64,000 bases of DNA from Psychrobacter sp. GP33 (GTDB taxonomy: Bacteria; Pseudomonadota; Gammaproteobacteria; Pseudomonadales; Moraxellaceae): contig NZ_JACGYX010000003.1 of the NCBI RefSeq assembly GCF_014119005.1, positions 124,001 through 188,000 of the forward strand, read 5' to 3'. The translations under genes and the position numbers were made by a program. The notes below the pieces were generated by a model, which saw only the letters and a program-made list of their open reading frames with translations, did no database searches and was not told the DNA's origin. This document shows positions 17,970-26,612 of the stretch, one piece after another. Every line of letters starts with the position of its first letter. Position 1 is the stretch's first letter.

Positions 17970-19124
17970 CTAGTTGTGCGACAACTGTTTGGTGTGCTCA
18001 GCCAGTGCCTGAAGCTTAGTTAATGCCGAGCCATTTTGAATGACTGCTTGCGCTTGTCGTACGCCACTAGCATAGTCGCTGGCAAGTCCGGCAGTATAAA
18101 TAGCCGCCCCAGCATTTAGAGCAATCATATCGCGAGCTTTTAAAACTGCGCGCTCAGAGGTATCGTCACCAGATAAGGCAGCCCGAATCAAAGCAAGGCT
18201 TTCTGCTGGTGAATTGATATCCAATCCAATGAGAGTTTGGGATTCGATTCCGGCATCTTCTGGCATGATGTCATAGACAGAGATTTCACCATCTTTTAAC
18301 TCAGCGACGGTGGTGGAGGTGGCAAGGCTAATCTCATCTAGGCCATCTTTTGCCCCAACGACCATCACATGCCGCGCGCCAAGATTTCGCATAACCTTTG
18401 CCATTGGCTCACATAAGCGCGCAGTAAAGACGCCAATTACCAAATTAGGTACGCCAGCAGGGTTGGTCAAAGGACCTAAAATATTAAAAATCGTTCGTGA
18501 TTTTAGCTCACGGCGTACCGGATTGGCATAACGCATCGCGCTGTGATGATTGGGCGCAAACAAAAAGCCAATACCTTGCTTTTCAATACAATCCAGCGTT
18601 TGCATCGGTGTTAGCGCCAAGCTGATACCGGCTTGCTCAAGCAAATCTGAGCTGCCAGACTTGGTAGAGACACCGCGATTACCGTGTTTGGCAACTTGAG
18701 CACCTGCCGCTGCCGCAACTAAGGCTGATGCTGTAGAGACATTAAATAAATTGGCACCGTCGCCGCCTGTACCGACAATATCAACCATATGATTGCAACC
18801 TTGTGGTGCAATATTCTCTGCCAACGCCCGCATGGCACTGGCAGCAGCGGTAATCTCATCGATAGATTCTCCCTTCATGCGCAGACCGGTCAAAATAGCA
18901 CCCATCATTGCGTTGCTACATCTGCCTTGCATGATAATCAGCATCACCTCATGCATCTCATCAAAGGTTAAATCAATATGCTGAAAAATGCGATCTAAAG
19001 CGCTGGTCAGTAAGGTGTGAACGTCCTCATCTGAAAGGTTAGCGATATCATCAGCGCGGCTCATGGAAGTTAAAAGAGTAGGGTTTATAGATTGGCTGTT
19101 CGTAGCCAAATTATCAACATTCAT
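17970..19124 (-). CDS. trpD: Anthranilate phosphoribosyltransferase
   Basis: A 384-residue enzyme that transfers phosphoribose from PRPP to anthranilate. The glycine-rich PRPP-binding DIVGTGGDGANLFNVST is visible near residue 120, followed by KHGNRGVSTKSGSSDLLE and FLFAPNHHSAMRYANPVRREL, all family hallmarks. The first 35 residues (MNVDNLATNSQSINPTLL...) are an extra N-terminal tail; a start further in, at MSRADDIANLS, is possible. It is the middle gene of trpG-trpD-trpC. Confidence 0.95.
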   Translation of the reverse strand: MNVDNLATNSQSINPTLLTSMSRADDIANLSDEDVHTLLTSALDRIFQHIDLTFDEMHEVMLIIMQGRCSNAMMGAILTGLRMKGESIDEITAAASAMRALAENIAPQGCNHMVDIVGTGGDGANLFNVSTASALVAAAAGAQVAKHGNRGVSTKSGSSDLLEQAGISLALTPMQTLDCIEKQGIGFLFAPNHHSAMRYANPVRRELKSRTIFNILGPLTNPAGVPNLVIGVFTARLCEPMAKVMRNLGARHVMVVGAKDGLDEISLATSTTVAELKDGEISVYDIMPEDAGIESQTLIGLDINSPAESLALIRAALSGDDTSERAVLKARDMIALNAGAAIYTAGLASDYASGVRQAQAVIQNGSALTKLQALAEHTKQLSHN

Positions 19125-19227
19125 TATAAAGGTCTCACTTTCTATTATTATTTTATATTCATGATAAAGGCTATTTAAAGCGTTATGATTTTATTTGGTG
19201 TAGCTAAAATAAGACGCTAGCCTAAAA

Positions 19228-19851
19228 CTAGCCAACTTGTGGTAACTCATCGGTGCTTAGCTTTGCTAAATTATGGGTTTTCAAAAAGTTATTCAGCAGC
19301 TGGTAACCGGCTTCACTTAAGATGGATTCTGGATGAAACTGCACGCTTTCAATGGCAAATTCTTTATGACGGAAGCCCATAATCTCCTCAATACTGCCAT
19401 CCTTATTTTGCGTCCATGCCGTCACTTCTAAGCATTCAGGCAAGCTGGTTTTATCGACCACAAGTGAGTGATAGCGTGTGGCTTGAGTAGGGTTAGGTAA
19501 ATCTGCAAATACGCCTTGATTATCATGATACACGGCAGATAAACGACCATGCATGACTGCGCCAGCTTTGACCACTTGACCGCCAAACGCTTGCCCGATA
19601 GCTTGATGACCCAAGCAAATGCCTAAAATAGGAATGCTTCCTTTAAAGGTAGCAATGATATCTAATGAGATACCGGCGCGATCAGGATCGCAAGGACCCG
19701 GACCAATCACAATGATATCCGGTGCCAGTGTTTTAACATCTTCTAAAGTAATCTGATCATTACGCCAAACGGTGATGTCCTGCTGCAATTCACCGAAGTA
19801 CTGTACAATATTGTACGTAAAGCTGTCGTAATTATCGATCATTAGAATCAT
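19228..19851 (-). CDS. trpG: Anthranilate synthase component II (glutamine amidotransferase)
   Basis: A 207-residue class I glutamine amidotransferase that supplies ammonia for anthranilate (and perhaps 4-amino-4-deoxychorismate) formation. The N-terminus [21 protein letters not shown] is typical. The catalytic triad is visible as the Cys of [16 protein letters not shown] and the His and Glu of SVQFHPESI. The oxyanion motif [13 protein letters not shown] also fits. trpG often doubles as pabA in such bacteria; the sequence alone does not separate these roles. It is the first gene of the trp cluster; trpE is not in the window. Confidence 0.93.
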   Translation of the reverse strand: MILMIDNYDSFTYNIVQYFGELQQDITVWRNDQITLEDVKTLAPDIIVIGPGPCDPDRAGISLDIIATFKGSIPILGICLGHQAIGQAFGGQVVKAGAVMHGRLSAVYHDNQGVFADLPNPTQATRYHSLVVDKTSLPECLEVTAWTQNKDGSIEEIMGFRHKEFAIESVQFHPESILSEAGYQLLNNFLKTHNLAKLSTDELPQVG

Positions 19852-20326
19852 GATGGGTTCAACCTATGGATGTGTTTTTGTTTTATAAAGGTAGGTTTAT
19901 GGCTATATACTTATCATGCTGAATATATGATAGGCAATATAGGTAATACTTATTGATTGTGTTTATTTGAACGCTCACATTTTTACCGAGCACTGTTATC
20001 TTACCATTATTTTATGTTCTGTTAAATGTCGTCTGTAGCTGCGCGCTGCTTAAAAATATTATTCATATAAAGCTATACAAAAACCCTGAATAATGAGAAT
20101 CTTATGCCCAATAATGATAAACAGCGTGTGAAAGGGTGCATAACAGTTCAGCATTATTGGTCAGATATTGCTAAAATAGCGCCAGCGTTGAACAAGTTTG
20201 CAAAAGTTTGCGTGAAATCACGATAGCACAGTGTCACTATAGACCTTGCAAACCCATTAACATCATCCGTAATGTTAGCTACGATCTTAAATCGCAATAC
20301 TATGATAATCACGAGGGAAATTTTTT
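19852..20326. other. Divergent intergenic region between trpG and glnA
   Basis: About 475 bases holding the outward promoters of trpG and glnA. I saw no Trp-rich leader peptide and no attenuator hairpin for trpG, and no convincing NtrC site or sigma-54 promoter for glnA. A GAGGG lies before the glnA start as its ribosome binding site. A 40-codon open stretch from 20104 has no good ribosome binding site and is not called. Confidence 0.5.
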
Positions 20327-21736
20327 ATGTCGAATAAATTACTAGATCTTATCAAGTCATCTAATGCTAAATGGGTTGACTTTCGCTTTACTGATACCCG
20401 AGGCAAAGAGCATCATATGAGCTTTCCCTCTCATACCATCGATGAAGAAGTGATGGAAGATGGCAAAATGTTTGATGGTTCATCAATCGCTGGTTGGAAG
20501 GGTATCGAAGCGTCAGATATGATCTTGCGTCCTGATCCAGAGACTGCATTTATCGACCCGTTCTTTGATGCGGTTACCGTGGTTGTGACTTGTGATATTA
20601 TTGAACCATCAACTTTACAAGGTTATGACCGTGATCCACGTTCTATCGCGCGCCGTGCTGAAGAATACTTAAAGTCAACCGGTATTGGTGATACTGCATA
20701 TTTCGGTCCTGAGCCTGAATTTTTCGTATTTGACGAAGTAAAATGGTCGATTGATATGGCAGGCGTGAGCCATGAGATTGTTGCTGAAGAAGCAGCATGG
20801 TCAACCAATAAAGACTACGAATGGGGCAACATGGGGCATCGTCCACGTGTCAAAGGTGCATACGTTCCTGTACCACCAGTGGATAGCTCGCAAGATATGC
20901 GTGCGGTTATGTGCGACCGTATCGAAGATATCGTAGGTGAAGGCTGTATCGAAGTGCATCATCACGAAGTTGCGCCTTGCCAGTTAGAAATCGGCGTTAC
21001 CTTTAATACTTTAGTGCGTAAAGCGGATGAAGTACAGCAGCTGAAATATGCGGTTCATAATGTTGCGCATCAGTTTGGTAAGACGGCAACCTTTATGCCA
21101 AAGCCTATCGTTGGTGACAATGGTTCTGGTATGCATGTGCATATTTCTATCTCAAAAGATGGTGTCAATACCTTCTCGGGCGATGAATATGCTGGTCTGT
21201 CTGAGTCGGCACTATATTTTATCGGCGGTATCATTAAGCATGCCCGCGCGCTAAATGCTATTACCAACCCTTCAACCAACAGCTATAAGCGTCTAGTACC
21301 GCATTACGAAGCGCCTATTAAATTGGCTTATTCGGCATCTAACCGTTCAGCGTCTATCCGCATTCCGCACGTTAGCAGCCCAAAAGCGGTACGTGTTGAA
21401 GCACGCTTCCCTGATCCAGCTGCCAACCCATATCTAGCCTTTGCTGCGTTATTGATGGCTGGTCTTGATGGTATTCAAAACAAGATTCATCCAGGCGAAG
21501 CCGCTGATAAAAACTTATATGATTTGCCACCAGAAGAAGAAGCATTGATCCCAACCGTTGCTGAAAACTTAGAAGTGGCACTGCAAGCGTTAAGAGAAGA
21601 TCATGAGTTCTTATTAAAAGGCGATGTATTCACTAAAGATATGTTAGAAGCCTATATCGCACTTAAAGAAGAAGAAGTCCAACGTGTGAATATTACTGTA
21701 CACCCTGTTGAATTTGACTTGTATTACAGCTGCTAA
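20327..21736 (+). CDS. glnA: Glutamine synthetase, type I
   Basis: A 469-residue enzyme of the standard GSI-beta length. It makes glutamine from glutamate, ammonia and ATP as a dodecamer in the cytoplasm. The N-terminus ([18 protein letters not shown]), [10 protein letters not shown], the ATP-binding [16 protein letters not shown] and the Glu-rich active-site segment [11 protein letters not shown] are all present. [10 protein letters not shown] near residue 397 contains the tyrosine that GlnE adenylylates, so activity should be controlled by adenylylation. It stands alone with a terminator directly behind; no ntrBC follow. Confidence 0.97.
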   Translation: MSNKLLDLIKSSNAKWVDFRFTDTRGKEHHMSFPSHTIDEEVMEDGKMFDGSSIAGWKGIEASDMILRPDPETAFIDPFFDAVTVVVTCDIIEPSTLQGYDRDPRSIARRAEEYLKSTGIGDTAYFGPEPEFFVFDEVKWSIDMAGVSHEIVAEEAAWSTNKDYEWGNMGHRPRVKGAYVPVPPVDSSQDMRAVMCDRIEDIVGEGCIEVHHHEVAPCQLEIGVTFNTLVRKADEVQQLKYAVHNVAHQFGKTATFMPKPIVGDNGSGMHVHISISKDGVNTFSGDEYAGLSESALYFIGGIIKHARALNAITNPSTNSYKRLVPHYEAPIKLAYSASNRSASIRIPHVSSPKAVRVEARFPDPAANPYLAFAALLMAGLDGIQNKIHPGEAADKNLYDLPPEEEALIPTVAENLEVALQALREDHEFLLKGDVFTKDMLEAYIALKEEEVQRVNITVHPVEFDLYYSC

Positions 21737-21770
21737 TCGATCGTTAAAATCTTGACTTATTAATAAATTA

Positions 21771-21802
21771 AAACCAGCTAAGGATAACTTGGCTGGTTTT
21801 TT
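21771..21802 (+). terminator. Rho-independent terminator of glnA
   Basis: AAACCAGC and GCTGGTTT form an 8-bp stem around a 13-base loop and run into T6. It lies 35 bases after the glnA stop. Confidence 0.88.
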
Positions 21803-21935
21803 ATTGGCTGGATTTTAATGGTTTTTTAATAATTGTTAATGCATAACTAGACTTGTAAAGACAGAGGCAAACTGTCATCTTCTAAAAAAGAGGCTGACAA
21901 CTATAATGAATATTGAAAGCAAAGGTGGACTGACA

Positions 21936-22817
21936 ATGACACGATTAATGAAGGAATTCGCATCAAAGCGGCTATTATCAAAAGGGTTAGAACAAAATGA
22001 AGGGATAGCTGCTCAGGGGCACAAGGTGGTATATAAAAAATATAAATTAGCCAGCCTATTAATAGGCGTAGCGGTATTTTATGCGCCAATGAGCAATGCG
22101 GCACCCGTTTATAAAATTGTGGATGAACAGACAGGACGCGTTACCTTTACTGATAATCCACAAAAATATGAACAGCAAGCAGGTAAACTAATTAGCCAAA
22201 TAACCACTGTTACGCCTACTACTAACAGTTCAGCCAGTGCCAATGCTAATAATAGCGATGCAAATGTCAATACGACTCAAACGCCAGCCAATCCATTAGC
22301 GTCTAATAGATCTAATAGTAATGCCAACACAGCGCCTGCTCAACCTTCGACCGCTTCTCCAAGAGTAAACTATCAGTTAACCCTCCTTGAGCCAAGTACG
22401 GAGCGTGCGTATCGCCGTCCTGCCCAAAGTATTGACGTTAAAGTACAACTCAAACCCGCCCTACAAACAGGTGATATTATTACTATTTATTTGGATGGTA
22501 ATCAAGTCGCACAAGGGCTAAGTACATCCATTGCTACGGTAAATATTTTGCCCGGTGCGCATACTATTAAGGTGGTGGTGAGCAATGAGAAAGGTCAGAG
22601 TATGGCGCAAGTATCGCGTACCGTGTACGTGATTCAAAACACGCCGACTCTACAAGATAATAAGAGAATTGCCCAACAGCTTTTGGCGTATGAGCAATTG
22701 CCTTTGCATCAAAAAATTCTGCTCAAACTGCGTCAAGATAATATACAACTGAACACGCCTTCTAATAAGCCAAAAACGGATACACCGATGACGCTTGAGC
22801 AACCAGCGATTAAGTAG
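21936..22817 (+). CDS. DUF4124-domain envelope protein
   Basis: About 293 residues. The start at 21936 is chosen because AAAGGTGG stands just before it; an in-frame ATG at 21906 has a poorer site. A hydrophobic segment (LASLLIGVAVFYAPMSNAA, about residues 40-60) looks like a late signal peptide or a membrane anchor. After it comes a DUF4124-type motif, VYKIVDEQTGRVTFTDNP, then a Ser/Asn/Ala/Pro-rich linker of about 75 residues, and an Ig-like C-terminal part (VKVQLKPALQTGDIITIYLDG...). The function is unknown; DUF4124 proteins are periplasmic. Unusual is the roughly 40-residue charged stretch ahead of the hydrophobic segment. Confidence 0.75.
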   Translation: MTRLMKEFASKRLLSKGLEQNEGIAAQGHKVVYKKYKLASLLIGVAVFYAPMSNAAPVYKIVDEQTGRVTFTDNPQKYEQQAGKLISQITTVTPTTNSSASANANNSDANVNTTQTPANPLASNRSNSNANTAPAQPSTASPRVNYQLTLLEPSTERAYRRPAQSIDVKVQLKPALQTGDIITIYLDGNQVAQGLSTSIATVNILPGAHTIKVVVSNEKGQSMAQVSRTVYVIQNTPTLQDNKRIAQQLLAYEQLPLHQKILLKLRQDNIQLNTPSNKPKTDTPMTLEQPAIK

Positions 22818-22902
22818 ATTGTGGTAAATAATATTATATGAAGAACATAGTCACTGATTGCTATAATTTAAATTACAGTTATAGCAACGCCTATTTAAAT
22901 AA

Positions 22903-22940
22903 AATAAAGGCAATCTCTATATTTAGCGATTGCCTTTATT
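22903..22940. terminator. Bidirectional terminator between the DUF4124 and SIMPL genes
   Basis: AATAAAGGCAATC and GATTGCCTTTATT form a perfect 13-bp stem around a 12-base loop. It lies directly after the stop of the leftward SIMPL gene and about 85 bases after the rightward DUF4124 gene. The U-tract is short, so strength is uncertain. Confidence 0.7.
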
Positions 22941-22941
22941 G

Positions 22942-23661
22942 CTATTTGGTCAATTCAATCGTACCGCCCGCAGTAACCGAAATAGTACTATTACCTGATT
23001 CAAAGCTTTGACGAGGTACGGACGCGTCAGCCGCTTCTGCTTTCATATTCATACTGCTATACATTGGGCGTGGATAGTTATTATTGTTGGTATTAAGGTT
23101 GACTGTTAACACGCGATAGCTACGTGCGTCCCAAGCGCGAGTTAGATTTTTTGCTTGGTTTTGAAAGGCGCGTGAGGCGTCTGTCATTAGCTTTTGTTCA
23201 ATCGTATTTTTCTTAGTATCTGAAACCCCGAAGTTAAGATTATCCATCACTAGCGTCTCTTGCAGTGCTGCAATCAGCTGGCTGGTCGCGGCAAAATCAG
23301 TGCTTTTTATGTCTATATTGGCTTGTCCCGTCCAGCCGATAATTTTGTCATTTTTATCGTAGCGCGGATAAGTGCTTTGCTGTCCGGTACTGACCGTCAC
23401 ACTCGGATAGCGTTTGGCGATCGCTAAGGCTTTATTGACGGTGGTATTAAGCTGTGTCGCCAGCGTTTTGGCATCGGCAGCTTGAGCCTTTTTATAAAGG
23501 CTGGCACGCACTTCGTCATTTGCCACTTCTTCTTTTACTTCCGTCTGAAAGTTGAGCTGATCATAACCGGTTGGGGCGGCTTGTGCGCCTGTCATAACAA
23601 AGGTAAGAAGGCAGGCGGCACTAGATGCCATGAGTGCTTTGTTTAGTAGAGCATTTTTCAT
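22942..23661 (-). CDS. SIMPL-domain (DUF541) periplasmic protein
   Basis: A 239-residue secreted protein. A clear signal peptide (MKNALLNKALMASSAACLLTFVMTGAQA, cleaved before APTGYD) is followed by a SIMPL/DUF541 domain of the YggE type: the fold begins with YDQLNFQTEVKEEVANDEVRASLYKK, and GWTGQANIDIKSTDF and LNFGVSDTKKNTIEQKLMTDASRAFQNQAKNL follow. Such proteins are periplasmic or outer membrane and linked to oxidative stress, but the biochemical role is unknown. It ends with VTAGGTIELTK. It appears monocistronic, with a terminator right after the stop. Confidence 0.85.
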   Translation of the reverse strand: MKNALLNKALMASSAACLLTFVMTGAQAAPTGYDQLNFQTEVKEEVANDEVRASLYKKAQAADAKTLATQLNTTVNKALAIAKRYPSVTVSTGQQSTYPRYDKNDKIIGWTGQANIDIKSTDFAATSQLIAALQETLVMDNLNFGVSDTKKNTIEQKLMTDASRAFQNQAKNLTRAWDARSYRVLTVNLNTNNNNYPRPMYSSMNMKAEAADASVPRQSFESGNSTISVTAGGTIELTK

Positions 23662-23809
23662 GATAAACTCCTCAATAAGAACGGCAATGAAATAGGTTTT
23701 TGTTGATTATTTGGCTAAAATAGCAAATTCTAAATAATATGTTGTAACAATTTTGTCAGCATATTGCTAGATTCTACATCGTTCTAAGAAAACAATTTTG
23801 CTTTAGGGG

Positions 23810-23837
23810 TTGTAATACTGCAAAAATCTTGTATAAT
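23810..23837 (+). promoter_or_regulatory. Sigma-70 promoter of ffs
   Basis: TTGTAA at 23810-23815 and TATAAT at 23832-23837 are separated by 16 bases. Transcription should begin 6 to 9 bases later, which matches the 5' end of the SRP RNA. Confidence 0.8.
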
Positions 23838-23845
23838 TTGCGACT

Positions 23846-23954
<109 letters not shown>

Positions 23955-24027
23955 TTTTTTTTGCCTGAAATTTGGTAATGCTTAGTATTTGGTAATTCCT
24001 AAGAATAGTTAAGATTTTTTCTGTACG

Positions 24028-24055
24028 AAGTCCTTCATTTGTAAGGACTTTTTTT
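24028..24055 (+). terminator. Hairpin terminator downstream of ffs
   Basis: AAGTCCTT and AAGGACTT form an 8-bp stem around CATTTGT and are followed by T5. It lies about 70 bases after the ffs T-run and may act as a second stop for that transcript. Confidence 0.7.
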
Positions 24056-24320
24056 GTTCAATTTTTGCATGGTGTATTTACTGAATACTGACAATGATTA
24101 GTGTTCATGTTTAATAGTGAAAAGATCTATTGCGTACTTACAGCGACTGGCTATATTAAAGATAAGAGGCAGCAGGGTAGTGATTAAATAGCTTATAATA
24201 CGTATTGGTTATAACTTTCAGAACCTTTGATGTTGTCATGTTAAATATCACGAATCGACACTTTGTGAGCATAACGATAGACAACTAAGTTGTGATAAAT
24301 AAGTAGGATAGTGTGCACTA

Positions 24321-25163
24321 ATGAGTGATGTTCAAGACAATATAATCTTAAGACAACGGCAAATGCAGCAGCGTCAGATATTGGCGATGATGGGCATACC
24401 GCAATGGGTGCAAGCTGACTCGCCAACGATAAATATGGCAGATATGGTGCTGCCAGAAGCTACTTTAAATGATAATATAACTACAGATACGCATATTTTA
24501 AATGCTGAGCAAACTCGTGTTCAATCGCCAGCGAATCAATCTCTGAGCCATCAATCACAAGAATTGCAATCCGGCTCTCCTATTTCGTCCTTGAACGAAA
24601 ATATCCCAACACATTACTCAGAAACTCATTTAAACACGGCGCTACAAAGTCCGGTTAATCTTACCGATGATACTAACCCGAATCAAACGGCAGAAAAAAC
24701 ATACAGTATTGACACGCTATCTCATGTATCACAAGTAGTAGAGCCACTCGTAGATTCATTAATAGATAAGTTCGGTAATCAAGAAGCAGATGATAGTCAA
24801 GCGACAGTAATACCATTTGATTTACAAGGAGGGCGTTATGGCAATTGGGTATTATTGGTCGATATCCAAGCACTAACCAGCGTCAGCCAAAAGTTGTGGC
24901 AGAATATTACTCAAGCATTATCACTCTCTTGTGAGACCAGCTCTTTTCCTATTTGTGCGGGCATGGATACCGCCGAGCTTGCCAATGCCAGTCTAGCCGG
25001 TTACATTTTTAAGCTAGGTAGACGCGAAGATATCCACGTTGCCGCACTGACCACATTACCAGATGGGCTGCACCATCCTAATATGGTCAGCGTACCGACA
25101 TTAGATGAAATACTGGGCAATGCTGGCTTAAAACGTATTTTGTGGGAAAAGGTGTCAAACTAG
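24321..25163 (+). CDS. holD: Probable DNA polymerase III psi subunit (HolD-like) with a long insert
   Basis: A 280-residue protein. The N-terminus QRQILAMMGIPQWVQ resembles the start of E. coli HolD (WQLQQLGITQWSL), the part that binds HolC. The C-terminal 110 residues follow the HolD plan: VLLVDIQALTSVSQKLWQNITQALSL, then YIFKLGR, and VSVPTLDEILGNAGLKRILWEKV, compared with SPALTDLRANPTARAALWQQI in E. coli. Between them lie about 130 Ser/Thr/Gln/Asn-rich residues, probably disordered, which double the usual size (about 137). Psi links the clamp loader to chi and SSB. The neighbours give no support: rimI, the usual partner of holD, is absent. The call rests on remembered sequence similarity. 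Confidence 0.6.
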   Translation: MSDVQDNIILRQRQMQQRQILAMMGIPQWVQADSPTINMADMVLPEATLNDNITTDTHILNAEQTRVQSPANQSLSHQSQELQSGSPISSLNENIPTHYSETHLNTALQSPVNLTDDTNPNQTAEKTYSIDTLSHVSQVVEPLVDSLIDKFGNQEADDSQATVIPFDLQGGRYGNWVLLVDIQALTSVSQKLWQNITQALSLSCETSSFPICAGMDTAELANASLAGYIFKLGRREDIHVAALTTLPDGLHHPNMVSVPTLDEILGNAGLKRILWEKVSN

Positions 25164-25300
25164 CCGCTATTAGTAGTGTTCTAATGATGTTTCAGCGGTG
25201 TTGCCTTACACGACATACTCCTTTAAAGTAAGGAGCTTGTTTAGAATCTTATCAATTGATGCATCTTTTTTGCTACTCATCCACCTTTAGGATAATGATT

Positions 25301-26410
25301 ATGACCACAACGACTACGGCACATCGCTTACCAAATTTCTGTGCAGGTCCGGCAGCTATTCCTACGCCTGTCTTAGCACGTGCCCAACAAGAACTGCTTG
25401 ATTGGGAGGGTCGCGGTCTATCGATAATGGAGATGAGTCACCGCAGCAGTGATTATGTGGCCATTACTCAAAAAGCAGAAACTCAGCTGCGCTCGTTGAT
25501 GGACATTCCAGATAACTATAAAGTACTGTTTTTACAAGGTGGCGCAAGTTTACAGTTTTCAGCCATTCCTTTGAATTTATTAAATGGTGGACGCGCAGAC
25601 TATCTAACTACAGGCGCATGGTCGGGTAAGGCGATAAAAGAGGCAGAGCGTTATGCTGCGCTAGGTCTAGGTGAGATTAACCTAGTCGCGACGGGTAAAG
25701 GCGATAACTTTACTGATGTACCAGCGCAAAATGAGTGGAACATTAGCGGCGATGCGGCTTATTTCCATTATTGCGCCAACGAGACCATTCACGGTTTGCA
25801 AATATTTGAGCCACCACAAGTTGATGCACCTATTATCGTTGATATGTCATCTTGTATTTTATCGCAGCCGATTGATGTGTCCAAGTTTGGTATGATTTAC
25901 GCAGGGGCGCAAAAGAATATCGGTCCTGCAGGATTAGTCATTGTTATCATCCGTGAGGATTTATTAGGTCGTGCTAGTGACTGGTGTCCAATGCTGCTTA
26001 ATTATGAGCATCAAGCAGATAAAGAGTCGATGTCCAATACACCGGCAACTTATTCTTGGTATCTTGCAGGCTTGGTGTTTGACTGGTTAGAAGAACAAGG
26101 TGGCGTTGCTGCTATTGGTAAAATTAACCAGCAAAAAGCGACATTACTGTACGATACCATTGATAACAGCGCCTTTTATAATAATCCAGTAGCGCATAAT
26201 CATCGGTCTATTATGAATGTTCCGTTTACTTTAGCTGATAGTAACCTTGATAAAGTGTTCTTAGAAGAATCAGAAAAAGCAGGCTTGCTTAATCTAAAGG
26301 GTCATCGCGATGTAGGTGGTATGCGTGCGAGTATCTATAATGCAGTGCCGCTTGAATGGGTACAGTTATTAGTAGACTTTATGCAAGACTTTGAGAAAAA
26401 ATACGCTTAA
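25301..26410 (+). CDS. serC: Phosphoserine aminotransferase
   Basis: A 369-residue PLP enzyme of the class V fold. It makes 3-phosphoserine from 3-phosphohydroxypyruvate and glutamate, and can also serve pyridoxal phosphate synthesis. The ATG at 25301 is chosen because AGGA stands eight bases before it and the protein then begins close to the family start (LPNFCAGPAAIPTPVL); the open frame extends to 25256. Visible are MEMSHRSSDY, FLQGGASLQFSAIPLNLL, and the PLP-binding lysine in IYAGAQKNIGPAG, then GHRDVGGMRASIYNAV near the C-terminus. Confidence 0.95.
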   Translation: MTTTTTAHRLPNFCAGPAAIPTPVLARAQQELLDWEGRGLSIMEMSHRSSDYVAITQKAETQLRSLMDIPDNYKVLFLQGGASLQFSAIPLNLLNGGRADYLTTGAWSGKAIKEAERYAALGLGEINLVATGKGDNFTDVPAQNEWNISGDAAYFHYCANETIHGLQIFEPPQVDAPIIVDMSSCILSQPIDVSKFGMIYAGAQKNIGPAGLVIVIIREDLLGRASDWCPMLLNYEHQADKESMSNTPATYSWYLAGLVFDWLEEQGGVAAIGKINQQKATLLYDTIDNSAFYNNPVAHNHRSIMNVPFTLADSNLDKVFLEESEKAGLLNLKGHRDVGGMRASIYNAVPLEWVQLLVDFMQDFEKKYA

Positions 26411-26447
26411 GATTAAAACTATAACAAGAGTAGTTGTTTTCATAAAT

Positions 26448-26478
26448 AAAAACGTCGCTAAAATAGTGGCGTTTTTTT
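26448..26478 (+). terminator. Rho-independent terminator of serC
   Basis: AAAACGTCGCT and AGTGGCGTTTT form a stem with G-U pairs around a short loop and run into a T-tract. It lies about 40 bases after the serC stop. Confidence 0.75.
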
Positions 26479-26612
26479 ATCTCAAAATAACTTACCTGAG
26501 TTCATTACTGCAAAGCATTAGGTTAAAAAAGCTAAGTTTGGTATGATAAATTTTTGTAAATTGCTCTTATGATTCTATTGTTGTTCCTAACCACAGGTTT
26601 ATTATTATCATA

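Noticed and set aside
20157..20172. Sigma-54-like promoter upstream of glnA (TTGG...TTGC)
   Set aside because: The GG and GC elements are separated by nine bases instead of ten, and no NtrC-type site was seen nearby.
20104..20226. About 40-codon open stretch upstream of glnA
   Set aside because: Weak ribosome binding site and no sign of conservation that can be judged; it lies in the presumed promoter region.
25218..25235. Small hairpin CTCCTT/AAGGAG between the HolD-like gene and serC
   Set aside because: Only six base pairs and no U-tract, so not supported as a terminator or regulatory element.
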